Assembly: GCA_949592205.1 (NCBI GenBank)
Contig: CATIUR010000015.1
Location: forward strand, 671,001 to 735,000
DNA length: 64,000 nt
Direction of reading: 5' to 3'
Origin: Helichrysum umbraculigerum
Taxonomy: Eukaryota > Streptophyta > Magnoliopsida > Asterales > Asteraceae
Shown: piece after piece, positions 20,121-31,149 of the stretch
Layout: the number at the start of each line of letters is the position of its first letter
Numbering within the stretch: the first letter of the stretch is position 1
Made by a program: the position numbers and the translations under genes
The notes under the pieces: generated by a model
Databases searched by the model: none
Seen by the model: the letters and a program-made list of their open reading frames with translations, nothing else
What the model was told of the DNA's origin: nothing

Positions 20121-22880
20121 TGTGACACCCGCCAAATTAGGACTAGTTTTTAGTTCCTAATCATTTAGAAATACGTGTAATTAGTTCTATGTATTAGGCT
20201 AATTGTATGTATCAAAATATATATTGTTGAATATATATCAATATGCGATTATATTAAATCGTTCATTTTTAAATCGGTCAAATTTCCGATTCATTTATAC
20301 GGCATTGGTGAAAATCAAATATTAAGTAATACCGAATGATTATTTAATATCTACATATTTATTATATATTATTTTGATAATATATAAAGTATTCGTACCG
20401 TACTAATGTAAAAGATCCGTGACAAAACATATAAATAATGTATTATTATTGGAGATAGTAATTATTATTTACATTAGATAAAATAAAACATATTTCGTTT
20501 TATACCTTTTTACCCAAACGCGACGAAAACATTCAAATCGTGTCCGTCTCAGAAAGATAAAACAAAGATATATTTTTATATCTCATTAAAAGTATTTTTA
20601 TTAAAATACTTCGATTAAAATACGTACGATTTCATTTTTAGAAATTTATCGAATTATAACATTTTACTACTTTTCGATCGGGTACAAAAACACGGGTATT
20701 TTGTAATTCGCATTGGAGCCACCCAACTCCAATTATTGGAGCTGGGCATAAACCACCGAACACACCCTTTGTTTTCATTTTCATTCTTCTTCTTCATTTC
20801 TCTCGGCTCTCTCTCTCTCTCAAAAATCGCAAACCACAACAACAAGTAACAAGCAACAGATTATCATCATAATTTCGTGGATCATCATCATCATCTCCTT
20901 CGTTTTCATCATCATCACCGTCCAAGCTCCATTTTTAAATTGTAAGGAATCGTTAACTTAAACTTTGTAATTCCGTGTTTAAATAACGTATATCATCATG
21001 TATTAATGTTATGATAGATCATTGTTGGTTGTTTGCGGATTAAAAATGGGTTTTGGGTGAATTTTGGAACGACAGACTCGAACCAGACCTCGGAATACGG
21101 CGTATTCAAGGGAATACGGCGTATTCCCGCCCAGAAAACATGAACACGGCGTATTCAAGGGAATACGGCGTATTCCCTCTATTTTTCATGAATACGGTCG
21201 TATTCAAAGGAATACGGCGTATTCCCCACAAGTGCCACCAATCCGGCGGATTCAAGGGAATCCGGCGGATTCCCCCTTTTTATTTCATGATCAAACGGAT
21301 CAATAAACTAGCCCTGTGAATTCTAGCTAAAACAGAACAAATAAATTTTCGAAAACGTCGATGAAAAATTTATTGTAACGGATTGGGCTCAAATTCGCTC
21401 GGTCATTCAAAAACAACCCAATGGTCAAGGCTAAGTATCTTAGCCTAGTCAGTTTTAGGCCATCCGGAGTCATCTAGGAGTCGAAAATGGCGTATTTTAG
21501 TATTCGGACCCCCGTTTTTCCATAAACTTAAAACTAAAGGTTTACACTAAGTGTCGGACATCGCGATATATTTCATACTTATACGATACAACATTTAAAC
21601 ACTTCAAATATGCTTTTATAAGTTCAATAACTATAAATAATTTTTATAACGTATCATAATTATACGAACTCAAATTATTTATATTCGATACGATACGTTT
21701 TCAAAACAAAGTTCATTTATACGAAACAAACATGTTTATGTTATCGGAATCTTAATTTCAATCAATCACCAATGGGCCTTAAACATTTTCACAAACTCAA
21801 ACATAATCATTAACCAAAGTATTTGGTCAAAACTAGTTAAGGGAATAACTAGCATAGATGGTCCGTAGTGTCATCAAATCAATTAAACCTTGCACGTTTA
21901 ATACGCCCGGCAGGTTTCAAAAATCTAATCATTTATCAAAACCTTGCGCGTCTAAGACGCCCTGCAGGTTCAGTCGTTGTAACGACATCAAATCATTGTG
22001 AATCATTGTAATTGTTGGCTAACAATTCATTAGGCTCAGGTGAGTCTCATAGCCCCTTTTTAAATGCTTTTACCTAGGGGTGAGATACATGCTCGTTTTG
22101 TTTTACATGTGAACGCAAGTATCAAATTATCACGTATGCTGCATGAGTTGTTTTCATCTAATCAATCAAAGTCCTCTGAAGCATAGTTCTGTTAATATTA
22201 TTTAGCGTGAATGTTAGTGTATGGTACCATATGGGATTGACAATCCCCGTCCGAGTTAGCAAGCACTAACCTGTCAAACGGACGCATTATCATTTGTTCA
22301 AACGTATGTTGATTAGGCATACGCATAGAGGCACCCTCGATCAGGCACTTGATTGTGATCCTGACCCCTCAGTTAAGCTCAGACTATGTGCTCATGTTAG
22401 TTGTATCAATCTTTACTTATTTGTTTAATTACAAATATTAATGTGATACTCATTATTCAATTATTTACATGCTTTGTAAATCAACTCATTAAATCTTGCG
22501 GTTCACAAATCATATATTATCCTATCAAACCTGTGAGCTCACCAGCTTTATAGCTGACCTTTTAGCATGTTATCTCAGGTACTCAGCAGTAGGTTGGACT
22601 GCCCATCAGGATACTGTAGCTCGAGTCGCATGCAATCATATAAACATCAAGAGATTTCCCTGCATTTCTATATTTTGCTAAAATTAGATATGTATTAGAA
22701 TCTCTCAAATATCTATGCGAACTCGTCTTTTGTAAAACATATGTAGACTTTTACGTTAATCAATGTATTTGTAAAACGACGCATGTAGTGGTCGTTAATT
22801 ATGTATCTTATGTGCTTTGTGTATTGATTAGTCGCGCCCCGAACCGACCCGCTTCCGCATCATAATTTGGGGGTGCGACA
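20121..22880 (+). repeat. 5' LTR of the Tekay-type element (2760 bp)
   Basis: It starts TGTGACACCCGCC and ends GGGGGTGCGACA. It is nearly identical to the 3' LTR. The 12-bp length difference is explained by a 21-bp segment present only here (near 20893-20915), a 34-bp segment present only in the 3' copy (near 28524-28557) and a 1-bp indel near 21451. Confidence 0.95.
21090..21272 (+). promoter_or_regulatory. Eight CGGCG-centred palindromes in four pairs
   Basis: Units of the type GGAATACGGCGTATTCC (six) and GGAATCCGGCGGATTCC (two) have CGG cores at 21098, 21117, 21147, 21166, 21195, 21215, 21244 and 21263. Spacing is 19-20 nt within pairs and 29-30 nt between pairs. The array lies downstream of a CT-rich, leader-like stretch (20760-20850), so it may be transcribed. 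It is repeated at 28255-28437 in the 3' LTR. Confidence 0.75.
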
Positions 22881-22883
22881 GAT

Positions 22884-22896
22884 TGGTATCAGAGCC
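22884..22896 (+). promoter_or_regulatory. Primer-binding site, tRNA-Met type (Tekay)
   Basis: TGGTATCAGAGCC three bases after the 5' LTR, preceded by gat. Confidence 0.85.
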
Positions 22897-23552
22897 TAAG
22901 ATTATAGTGAACTAGGTTGCATTTAGTGGGCCTAGACTATGACCGTTAGGCAGTATTTCTTATTAGATATAACTGATTCAGTGATTACACCATATGAGTT
23001 TAATTTAACATAGCTTAGCTAACTATGTATAATTAAATGAATACGATGTGAAAACTGAAAGGGGTTATGTTGAACAGGAATGCGATAGTTGACTCTGACC
23101 ACGAGAGAAACCGAGACTTATACTTGGTTTGTGTTAGACAATCATTAGGCTATTATGCGATATAGGCGTATATACATACATAGGCCTCATTTATGTGCTA
23201 CCTTATAGGCTATTATATATTGAAGATATATGATTAAGCCCCACTCGCGTATTATCTTCTAAGCTATTATATATATTGAATATATATAGATCACACACGA
23301 TAATACACTCTTTAACATCTTCACTACCAAAGATGATGCGTATGAATTACTATCGTCTATCCCTTTTATACGCACATAACATCTCACAACACATTCCGCT
23401 GTACAAATCACATGTTCACGAGGAATATATCATTCGTACTTCCTCCATCATTCTAATTCTTTGGAATCACAAGTGGAACCTGTTGTTAGAAGGACTATAG
23501 GTTCCCATAAGTAAAACCGTACCCCACCCACTTGCAAACTCGCATCTAAATC
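22897..23552 (+). other. Tekay 5' leader
   Basis: Non-coding stretch between the primer site and the first gag codon at 23553. It contains two copies of an aggctattat...tatattgaa motif (near 23207 and 23260). No gene. Confidence 0.6.
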
Positions 23553-24041
23553 ATGCCGCCAAAGAGGAAAGGTTTCAGTCCAGCTGAACTTAATGCTGCA
23601 GTTACCCGAGCTGTAGCCGAAGCCATGGCTGCTCGAGACGCTCAAATGAATGAAGATACAGTCAATACCACTCCTCCTCCTGTCATCAAGCCTTGTTCCT
23701 ACAAGGACTTTCTCAGCTGCAAGTCACTTTAAACTTCAAAGGCACTGAAGGTGCTATTGGTTTATTACACTGGTTGGAAAAGATGGAGCTAGTCTTTCGC
23801 AATTGTAACTACCCTGAGGACTACAAGATCCAGTTCTCCACCTACACTTTAGGGATGATACTCTAACACTATGGAACAGTTATGCCCAATCCGTGGGCAT
23901 AGACGTTGCTCTCAAAACTCCATGTACTGAACTGAAGAAGATGCTCAAGGATGAGTATTGTCCTCGGAATGAGATTCAACAACAACACTGCTAAAGGAAG
24001 AGCATTTATTCTAAACTCATGAGAAGCCCTCAAGACCGAAT
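23553..24041 (+). pseudogene. gag: Tekay gag remnant
   Basis: It starts ATGCCGCCAAAGAGGAAAGG. The recognisable capsid stretch reads through several frames: a LLHWLEKMELVFRNCNYPED block near 23763-23822, a LWNSYAQSVG block near 23870-23900 and a LKKMLKDEYCPRNEIQQ block near 23934-23984. At least two frameshifts and a stop near 23730 break it. It then jumps directly to a GRAFILNS-type protease lead-in (about 23998), so the zinc knuckle, the C-terminal gag and the protease active-site Asp segment have been deleted. Probably non-functional. Confidence 0.75.
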
Positions 24042-24561
24042 GTGGTCCCTGATGATAAGTACATTGTAGAATTAGCTAATGGCAAGTTAATAGAGACCAA
24101 TAGTGTGATACTGAATTGCACTTTAAATCTATCCGATGAGATCTTCTCTATTGACCTTATAACGGTTGAGATTGGAAGTTTCGACGTCATTGTTGGCATG
24201 GATTGGTTATCCAAGCACCAAGTTGAAGTTGTCTGCTATGACAAAATCGTCCGTATACCTCTTGTCACCGGTAGTACTCTAATCATACAAGGGGAGACCA
24301 GTAGGACGAGACTGAATATCATATCCTTCATGAAAACTCGCAAGTACCTTAGGAAAGGGTACCAGGCGATCCTCGTACATGTCTTGGAGAAAAAGTCGGA
24401 AGAGAAACGACTTGAGGATGTGCCCATTGTTAGAGATTATCCAGAAGTCTTTCCCGAAGACTTACCTGGTCTTCCATCACCGAGACAAGTTGAGTTCTCG
24501 ATCGATCTCGTGCCGGGGGCAGCACCCGTTGCACGAGCCCCATATCGTTTAAGCCCCTTCA
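24042..24561 (+). pseudogene. pol: Tekay protease C-terminal part and linker
   Basis: This frame covers the back half of the retropepsin domain (block GSFDVIVGMDWLSKHQVEVV near residues 47-66) and the linker DVPIVRDYPEVFPEDLPGLP that leads into reverse transcriptase. The catalytic D-S/T-G motif is missing, lost in the deletion upstream. Near 24556 the reading frame shifts by one base relative to the reverse transcriptase frame, within the RLSP block. Confidence 0.8.
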
Positions 24562-26061
24562 GAACTTCAGGAGTTGTCTACTCAGTTGCAGGAACTCCTA
24601 GATAAGGGATTCATTAGACCGAGTTCTTCACCATGGGGAGCTCCGGTTCTGTTTGTGAAAAAGAAAGACGGTTCATTCAGAATGTGTATCGACTATAGAA
24701 AGTTGAACAAATTGACCGTCAAGAACCGTTACCCACTTCCTCGTATTGATGACCTATTCGACCAACTTCAAGGGTCAAGTTTCTATTCGAAGATAGATCT
24801 AAGATCAGGTTATCATCAGTTACGAGTTCGTGATATCGACATCCCAAAGACTGCCTTCCGAACTCGCTATGGACATTATGAGTTCCAAGTGATGCCCTTT
24901 GGTTTGACTAACGCACCGGCAGTATTCATGGACCTTATGAACCGAGTGTGCAAACCATATCTCGACAAGTTTGTCATTGTTTTCATCGATGACATTCTTA
25001 TTTACTCGCGCAATGAGCAAGAGCACGCGCAGCATCTCAAAGTCATTCTAGAACTTCTTAGACACGAAGAGTTATATGCTAAATTCTCCAAGTGTGAGTT
25101 CTGGATGCAAACCGTTCAATTCCTTGGTCATGTGATTGATAGTCAAGGAATTCACGTAGATCCATCAAAGATTGAGGCTATCAAGTGCTGGCAAGCACCG
25201 ACGACGCCGACCGAAGTACGCCAATTCTTAGGACTGGCAGGTTATTATCGGCGCTTCATTGAGAATTTCTCCAAAATAGCTCAACCTCTCACAATACTGA
25301 CTCAGAAGGAAAAGAAGTTCGATTGGACTGATAAACAAGAGTCAGCATTTCAGCTATTGAAGCAAAAGCTTTGTAGTGCACCAATTCTATCATTACCCGA
25401 AGGCAATGAAGACTTTGTGGTATACTGCGATGCCTCACACCAAGGTCTTGGTTGCGTGTTGATACAACGAGACAAGGTTATTGCCTACGCCTCCCGACAA
25501 CTCAAAGTTCACGAGAAGAACTACACAACTCATGATCTCGAATTAGGAGCCGTAGTGTTCGCTCTCAAGATTTGGAGACACTATCTGTATGGCACAAAAT
25601 GTACCATCTTCACTGATCACAAAAGCCTCCAGCATATATTCGATCAGAAAGATCTCAATATGAGGCAACGTCGCTGGGTCGAGTTACTCACCGACTATGA
25701 TTGTGAAATCAAGTATCATCCAGGGAAGGCTAATGTAGTTGCCGATGCCCTAAGTCGCAAAGAGCGCATAAAACCACTTCGAGTCCGAGCCCTTAGCATA
25801 ACCATCCATAATGATCTAATCATTCAAATTCTCACTGCTCAACTCGAAGCATTGAAACCTGAAAACATCAAGGAAGAGGCCTTGCGAAATATGGAGAATC
25901 AATTTGAAACCAAACCCAATGGGGTCAAATACTTCGCAAACCGAATCTGGTTACCCAAGTTTGGGAATCTTCGAGACTTTGTGATGGATGAAGCTCACAA
26001 GTCCAAATATTCTATACATCCTGGATCTGACAAGATGTATCATGGCATCAAGGGATCATAA
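24562..26061 (+). pseudogene. pol: Tekay reverse transcriptase and RNase H
   Basis: The open stretch from 24574 covers the reverse transcriptase palm: WGAPVLFVKKKDGSFRMCID (residues 21-40 from 24574), KIDLRSGYHQ (73-82), MPFGLTNAP (107-115) and the catalytic FIDD (137-140, the YxDD box). RNase H follows, with its first Asp in VYCDASHQG (about residue 285) and TDHKSLQHIF. The end enters the integrase zinc-finger region. A TAA at 26059-26061 interrupts the normally continuous polyprotein at the base of a WWP block, where an aromatic residue is usual. Other motifs are intact, so the lesion looks recent. Confidence 0.9.
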
Positions 26062-27270
26062 TGGTGGCCAAACATGAAAGCAGAGATTGCCACGTATGTC
26101 AGCAAGTGCCTCACATGTTCAAAAGTTAAAGCTGAATATCAGAAGCCCACCGGTTTGCTACAACAACCGGACATTCCAGAATGGAAATGGGAGCAAATCG
26201 CTATGGATTTCATCACTAAACTCCCAAGAACAGCTAGCGGTTGCGACACCATTTGGGTAATCGTAGACCGGCTCACCAAATCAGCTCATTTTATCGCCAT
26301 CAAGGAGACTGACAAAATGGAACGTCTCACACGAATCTATTTGAAGGAGATCGTATCCCGACACGGCGTTCCAATCTCAATTATCTCTGATAGAGACAGC
26401 CGATTCACATCTAACTTTTGGCAATCATTGCAAAAGTCATTGGGTACTCGTTTAGATATGAGTACAGCCTATCATCCACAAACCGATGGCCAAAGTGAAA
26501 GGACTATTCAAACACTGGAAGATATGTTACGCGCATGCGTAATTGACTTTGGTGCAAATTGGGAGCATCATTTGCCTTTGTGCGAATTCTCATACAACAA
26601 CAGTTACCACACCAGCATCAAGGCTGCACCATTCGAGGCACTGTACGGTCGTAAGTGCCGATCGCCTATTTGTTGGACCGAAGTTGGAGATAGCCAACTC
26701 ACTGGTCCAGAAATCATTCATGAAACCACCGAGAAGATCGTTGGTATCCAACAACGACTGAAGGCCGCACGTGATCGTCAGAAGAGTTATGCTGACGTGA
26801 GACGCAAGCATCTCGAGTTCCAAGTTGGGGATCGAGTATTACTCAAAATATCACCTTGGAAAGGTGTCATCCGATTTGGCAATCGTGGAAAGTTAAACCC
26901 TAGATACATCGGACCTTTTGAGATCCTTGAAAGGATTGGTCCAGTCGCTTATCGATTGCAGCTACCTCCAGAGCTTAGTAGCGTGCATCCCACATTTCAC
27001 ATTTCTAACCTGAATAAATGCCTGTCCGACGAGACACTCATTATCCCGCTCGAGGAAATTCAAATCGACGACAAACTTCATTTTGTCGAGACACCAGTGG
27101 AGGTCATGGACCGTGAGGTCAAACAGCTTAACCAAAGTCGTATCCCTATAGTCAAAGTTCGGTGGAATTCGCGGCGTGGTCCGAAATTCACCGGGGAACG
27201 GGAATATCAGATGCGACTCAAATATCCACATCTATTTTCAGACTCCACTCACGCATCAACTCAAAGCTGA
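26062..27270 (+). pseudogene. pol: Tekay integrase with C-terminal chromodomain-like region
   Basis: Open from 26062 on. It has the CLTCSKVKAEYQ zinc-finger half, the catalytic core with first Asp in AMDFITKLP (about residue 45), second Asp in SDRDSRFTS (about 109) and Glu in DGQSERTIQTLEDM (about 145). The GPFEILERIGPVAYRLQLP block follows, as does the C-terminal block ETPVEVMDREVKQL...VKVRWNS...REYQMRLKYPHLF, which has the chromodomain shape used by chromoviruses. The domain may steer integration to heterochromatin. It is separated from reverse transcriptase by the stop at 26059. The stop codon lies 22 bp before the polypurine tract. Confidence 0.9.
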
Positions 27271-27291
27271 ATTTCGGGACGAAATTCTCTT

Positions 27292-27304
27292 AACAAGGGG
27301 AGAA
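27292..27304 (+). promoter_or_regulatory. Polypurine tract of the Tekay element
   Basis: AACAAGGGGAGAA immediately before the 3' LTR start TGTGACACCC. It primes plus-strand DNA in retrotransposons. Confidence 0.85.
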
Positions 27305-30076
27305 TGTGACACCCGCCAAATTAGGACTAGTTTTTAGTTCCTAATCATTTAGAAATACGTGTAATTAGTTCTATGTATTAGGCTAATTGTATGTATCAAA
27401 ATATATATTGTTGAATATATATCAATACGCGATTATATTAAATCGTTCATTTTCAAATCGGTCAAATTTCCGATTCATTTATACGGCATTGGTGAAAATC
27501 AAATATTAAGTAATACCGAATGATTATTTAATATCTACATATTTATTATATATTATTTTGATAATATATAAAGTATTCGTATCGTACTAATGTAAAAGAT
27601 CCGCGAAAAAACATATAAATAATGTATTATTATTGGAGATAGTAATTATTATTTACATTAGATAAAATAAAACATATTTCGTTTTATACCTTTTTACCCA
27701 AACGCGACGAAAACATTCAAATCGTGTCCGTCTCAGAAAGATAAAACAAAGATATATTTTTATATCTCATTAAAAGTATTTTTATTAAAATACTTCGATT
27801 AAAATACGTACGATTTCATTTTTAGAAATTTATCGAATTAAAACATTTTACTACTTTTCGATCGGGTACAAAAACACGGGTATTTTGTACTTCGCATTGG
27901 AGCCACCCAACTCCAATTATTGGAGCTGGGCATAAACCACCGAACACACCCTTTGTTTTCATTTTCATTCTTCTTCTTCATTTCTCTCGGCTCTTTCTCT
28001 CTCTCAAAAATCGCAAACCACAACAACAAGTAACAAGCAACAGATTATCATCATCATTTCGTGGATCATCATCATCATCGCCGTCCAAGCTCCATTTTTA
28101 AATTGTAAGGAATCGTTAACTTAAACTTTGTAATTCCGTGTTTAAATAACGTATATCATCATGTATTAATGTTAGGATAGATCATTGTTGGTTGTTTGCG
28201 GATTAAAAATGGGTTTTGGGTGAATTTTGGAACGACAGACTCGAACCAGACCTCGGAATACGGCGTATTCAAGGGAATACGGTGTATTCCCGCCCAGAAA
28301 ATATGAACACGGCGTATTCAAGGGAATACGGCGTATTCCCTCTATTTTTCATGAATACGGTCGTATTCAAAGGAATACGGCGTATTCCCCACAAGTGCCA
28401 CCAATCCGGCGGATTCAAGAGAATCCGGCGGATTCCCCCTTTTTATTTCATGATCAAACGGATCAATAAACTAGCCCTGTGAATTCTAGCTAAAACAGAA
28501 CAAATAAATTTTCGAAAACGTCGACGATTTAACAACTTAAAACAGGGTAGCTTCTCGATGAAAAATTTATTGTAACGGATTGGGCTCAAATTCGCTCGGT
28601 CATTCAAAAACAACCCAATGGTCAAGGCTAAGTACCTTAGCCTAGCAGTTTTAGGCCATCCGGAGTCATCTAGGGGTCGAAAATGGCGTATTTTAGTATT
28701 CGGACCCCCGTTTTTCCATAAACTTAAAACTAAAGGTTTACACTAAGTGTCGGACATCGCGATATATTTCATACTTATACGATACAACATTTAAACACTT
28801 CAAATATGCTTTTATAAGTTCAATAACTATAAATAATTTTTATAACGTATCATAATTATACGAACTCAAATTATTTATATTCGATACGATACGTTTTCAA
28901 AACAAAGTTCATTTATACGAAACAAACATGTTTATGTTATCGGAATCTTAATTTCAATCAATCACCAATGGGCCATAAACATTTTCACAAACTCAAACAT
29001 AATCATTAACCAAAGTATTTGGTCAAAACTAGTTAAGGGAATAACTAGCATAGATGGTCCATAGTGTCATCAAATCAATTAAACCTTGCGCGTTTAATAC
29101 GCCCGGCAGGTTTCAAGAATCTAATCATTTATCAAAACCTTGCGCGTCTAAGACGCCCTGCAGGTTCAGTCGTTGTAACGACATCAAATCATTGTAAATC
29201 ATTGTAATTGTTGGCTAACAATTCATTAGGCTCAGGTGAGTCTCATAGCCCCTTTTTAAATGCTTTTACCTAGGGGTGAGATACATGCTCGTTTTGTTTT
29301 ACAAGTGAACGCAAGTATCAAATTATCACGTATGCTGCATGAGTTGTTTTCATCTAATCAATCAAAGTCCTCTGAAGCATAGTTCTGTTAATATTATTTA
29401 GCGTGAATGTTAGTGTATGGTACCATATGGGATTGACAATCCCCGTCCGAGTTAGCAAGCACTAACCTGTCAAACGGACGCATTATCATTTGTTCAAACG
29501 TATGTTGATTAGGCATACGCATAGAGGCACCCTCGATCAGGCACTTGATTGTGATCCTGACCCCTCAGTTAAGCTCAGACTATGTGCTCATGTTAGTTGT
29601 ATCAATCTTTACTTATTTGTTTAATTACAAATATTAATGTGATACTCATTATTCAATTATTTACATGCTTTGTAAATCAACTCATTAAATCTTACGGTTC
29701 ACAAATCATATATTATCCTATCAAACCTGTGAGCTCACCAGCTTTATAGCTGACCTTTTAGCATGTTATCTCAGGTACTCAGCAGTAGGTTGGACTGCCC
29801 ATCAGGATACTGTAGCTCGAGTCGCATGCAATCATATATACATCAAGAGATTTCCCTGCATTTCTATATTTTGCTAAAATTAGATATGTATTAGAATCTC
29901 TCAAATATCTATGCGAACTCGTCTTTTGTAAAACATATGTAGACTTTTACGTTAATCAATGTATTTGTAAAACGACGCATGTAGTGGTCGTTCATTATGT
30001 ATCTTATGTGCTTTGTGTATTGATTAGTCGCGCCCCGAACCGTCCCGCTTCCGCATCATAATTTGGGGGTGCGACA
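27305..30076 (+). repeat. 3' LTR of the Tekay-type element (2772 bp)
   Basis: Near-identical to 20121-22880 with few substitutions, implying a young insertion. It carries its own copy of the eight-unit palindrome array (28255-28437). Confidence 0.95.
28255..28437 (+). promoter_or_regulatory. Palindrome array, 3' LTR copy
   Basis: Same eight units and spacings as at 21090-21272, with three single-base differences (one in the second unit, tacggtgta; one in the spacer before the third unit; one near 28420). Confidence 0.75.
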
Positions 30077-30081
30077 CTGAG

Positions 30082-31149
30082 AGACTTGGGGGTGAGACAG
30101 ACATGGATAGGCACATGTTCATGGGGTCGATTATTACTAGATTGCTGTATAGTATGGGATTGTTGACTGAGGCCCACACTGAGGAGTTTACTGTTTGTTC
30201 TCGTTCTTTGCCATTCAACTTGGACTACTACAAGTTGATCCATCTTGTTGAGGTAGATGAGCAGAGACAGTGCCTATGGAAGAACACCAAACAGATCATT
30301 CCAGGATGTCGTCTCCTTGGGAAGCGTGTTAGAGGATCCTCACCTGTTGCAGATACTGAGGATGGCCCATCTGATAGAGCCCGAGCACCTACTACTCATG
30401 CTAGTGTCCCGCATAGAGGAGCTGAGACTGCCGAGCCACCAGCTCAGGCTACTGTTCACTACACAGATCCAGTGACCTTGCTGACACAATATTATCTTTT
30501 GCATGCTCTTCAGGTTAGCCGTTCCCATCAGCTGTTGATTTCCAGGAAACTTGGTATTCCTGACCCAGAGCCTTACATGTACCGATGCGGTCCACCACCA
30601 CCAGCCATAGCACCACCACATACATCCATCCCATCACATACCACCCATACACCATCACCCGCTATCCGGACCACACCAATACCAGAGCAGGTCCACTCAG
30701 TTGAGACCGAGATACCGGTAGTTCAGCCAGTGATTTCTGCACCTGTGATTTCTCATCCTGCCCAGCCAGTCGCCAGTGGATCTTACCGTGCTGACACAGT
30801 CTACTTGGGCACGGATGCTGTATCTTTTGACACTTCCGGGATGCTATTAAACTTGGGACCGATCTCTTCCTCAGCTGTACCGACAGAGAGCATGCTACGT
30901 CAGGCTTACATGACCTTACTAGAGCAAGCAGGGGTTACTTCGGCTATTTTGCTAGAGTGGGGCTACACTGATCCGATGAGACTGCCAGCAGCTACCCTCA
31001 GAGACATATTGATTCAGCTCAAACTGATCAATGCTGAAGAACAGGGACAGAGAGTATCTAGTGGCCAGCAGTCAGTCGTAGGACCATCTGCAGCACCAGC
31101 TCCTACTCAGCATATTGATGCACCTGACCAGGGATCCCCAGCCTCATAG
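30082..31149 (+). CDS. ATHILA ORF-1-like protein, C-terminal 355 codons
   Basis: It continues the frame broken at 20120. The block GGETDMDRHMFMGSIITRLL (about residues 4-23 of this part) and a WKNTKQIIPG block resemble the second half of the ATHILA ORF-1 domain. From about residue 90 the sequence is Pro/Ser/Thr-rich (for example PPPPAIAPPHTSIPSHTTHT) and looks disordered. The C-terminal third has a Gln/Ala-rich end before the TAG at 31147. No membrane segment or zinc knuckle is seen. Apart from the Tekay insertion the frame is intact. Confidence 0.7.
   Translation, partial: RLGGETDMDRHMFMGSIITRLLYSMGLLTEAHTEEFTVCSRSLPFNLDYYKLIHLVEVDEQRQCLWKNTKQIIPGCRLLGKRVRGSSPVADTEDGPSDRARAPTTHASVPHRGAETAEPPAQATVHYTDPVTLLTQYYLLHALQVSRSHQLLISRKLGIPDPEPYMYRCGPPPPAIAPPHTSIPSHTTHTPSPAIRTTPIPEQVHSVETEIPVVQPVISAPVISHPAQPVASGSYRADTVYLGTDAVSFDTSGMLLNLGPISSSAVPTESMLRQAYMTLLEQAGVTSAILLEWGYTDPMRLPAATLRDILIQLKLINAEEQGQRVSSGQQSVVGPSAAPAPTQHIDAPDQGSPAS

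Larger units (their letters stand above)
20121..30076 (+). mobile_element. Tekay-type chromovirus (Ty3/gypsy) inside the Athila-group ORF
   Basis: LTRs at 20121-22880 and 27305-30076, perfect 5-bp duplication CTGAG (20116-20120 and 30077-30081), tRNA-Met-type primer site at 22884 and polypurine tract at 27292-27304. The polyprotein order is gag, protease, reverse transcriptase, RNase H, integrase, then a C-terminal chromodomain-like region. Long LTRs plus a chromodomain indicate the Tekay/Del group. Gag and protease are wrecked by deletion and frameshifts and pol has a frameshift and a stop, so this copy cannot move by itself. Confidence 0.95.

Noticed and set aside
21090..21272. CRISPR-like array
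   Set aside because: Regular short repeats, but the units are palindromes 15-17 bp long with 2-14 bp spacers inside a plant LTR, which is not a CRISPR arrangement.
21053..21319. Frames through the Tekay palindrome array encoding GIRRIQGNTAYS-type repeats
   Set aside because: The peptide repeats are a by-product of the DNA palindromes. Two different frames stay open equally well and neither has a known domain.
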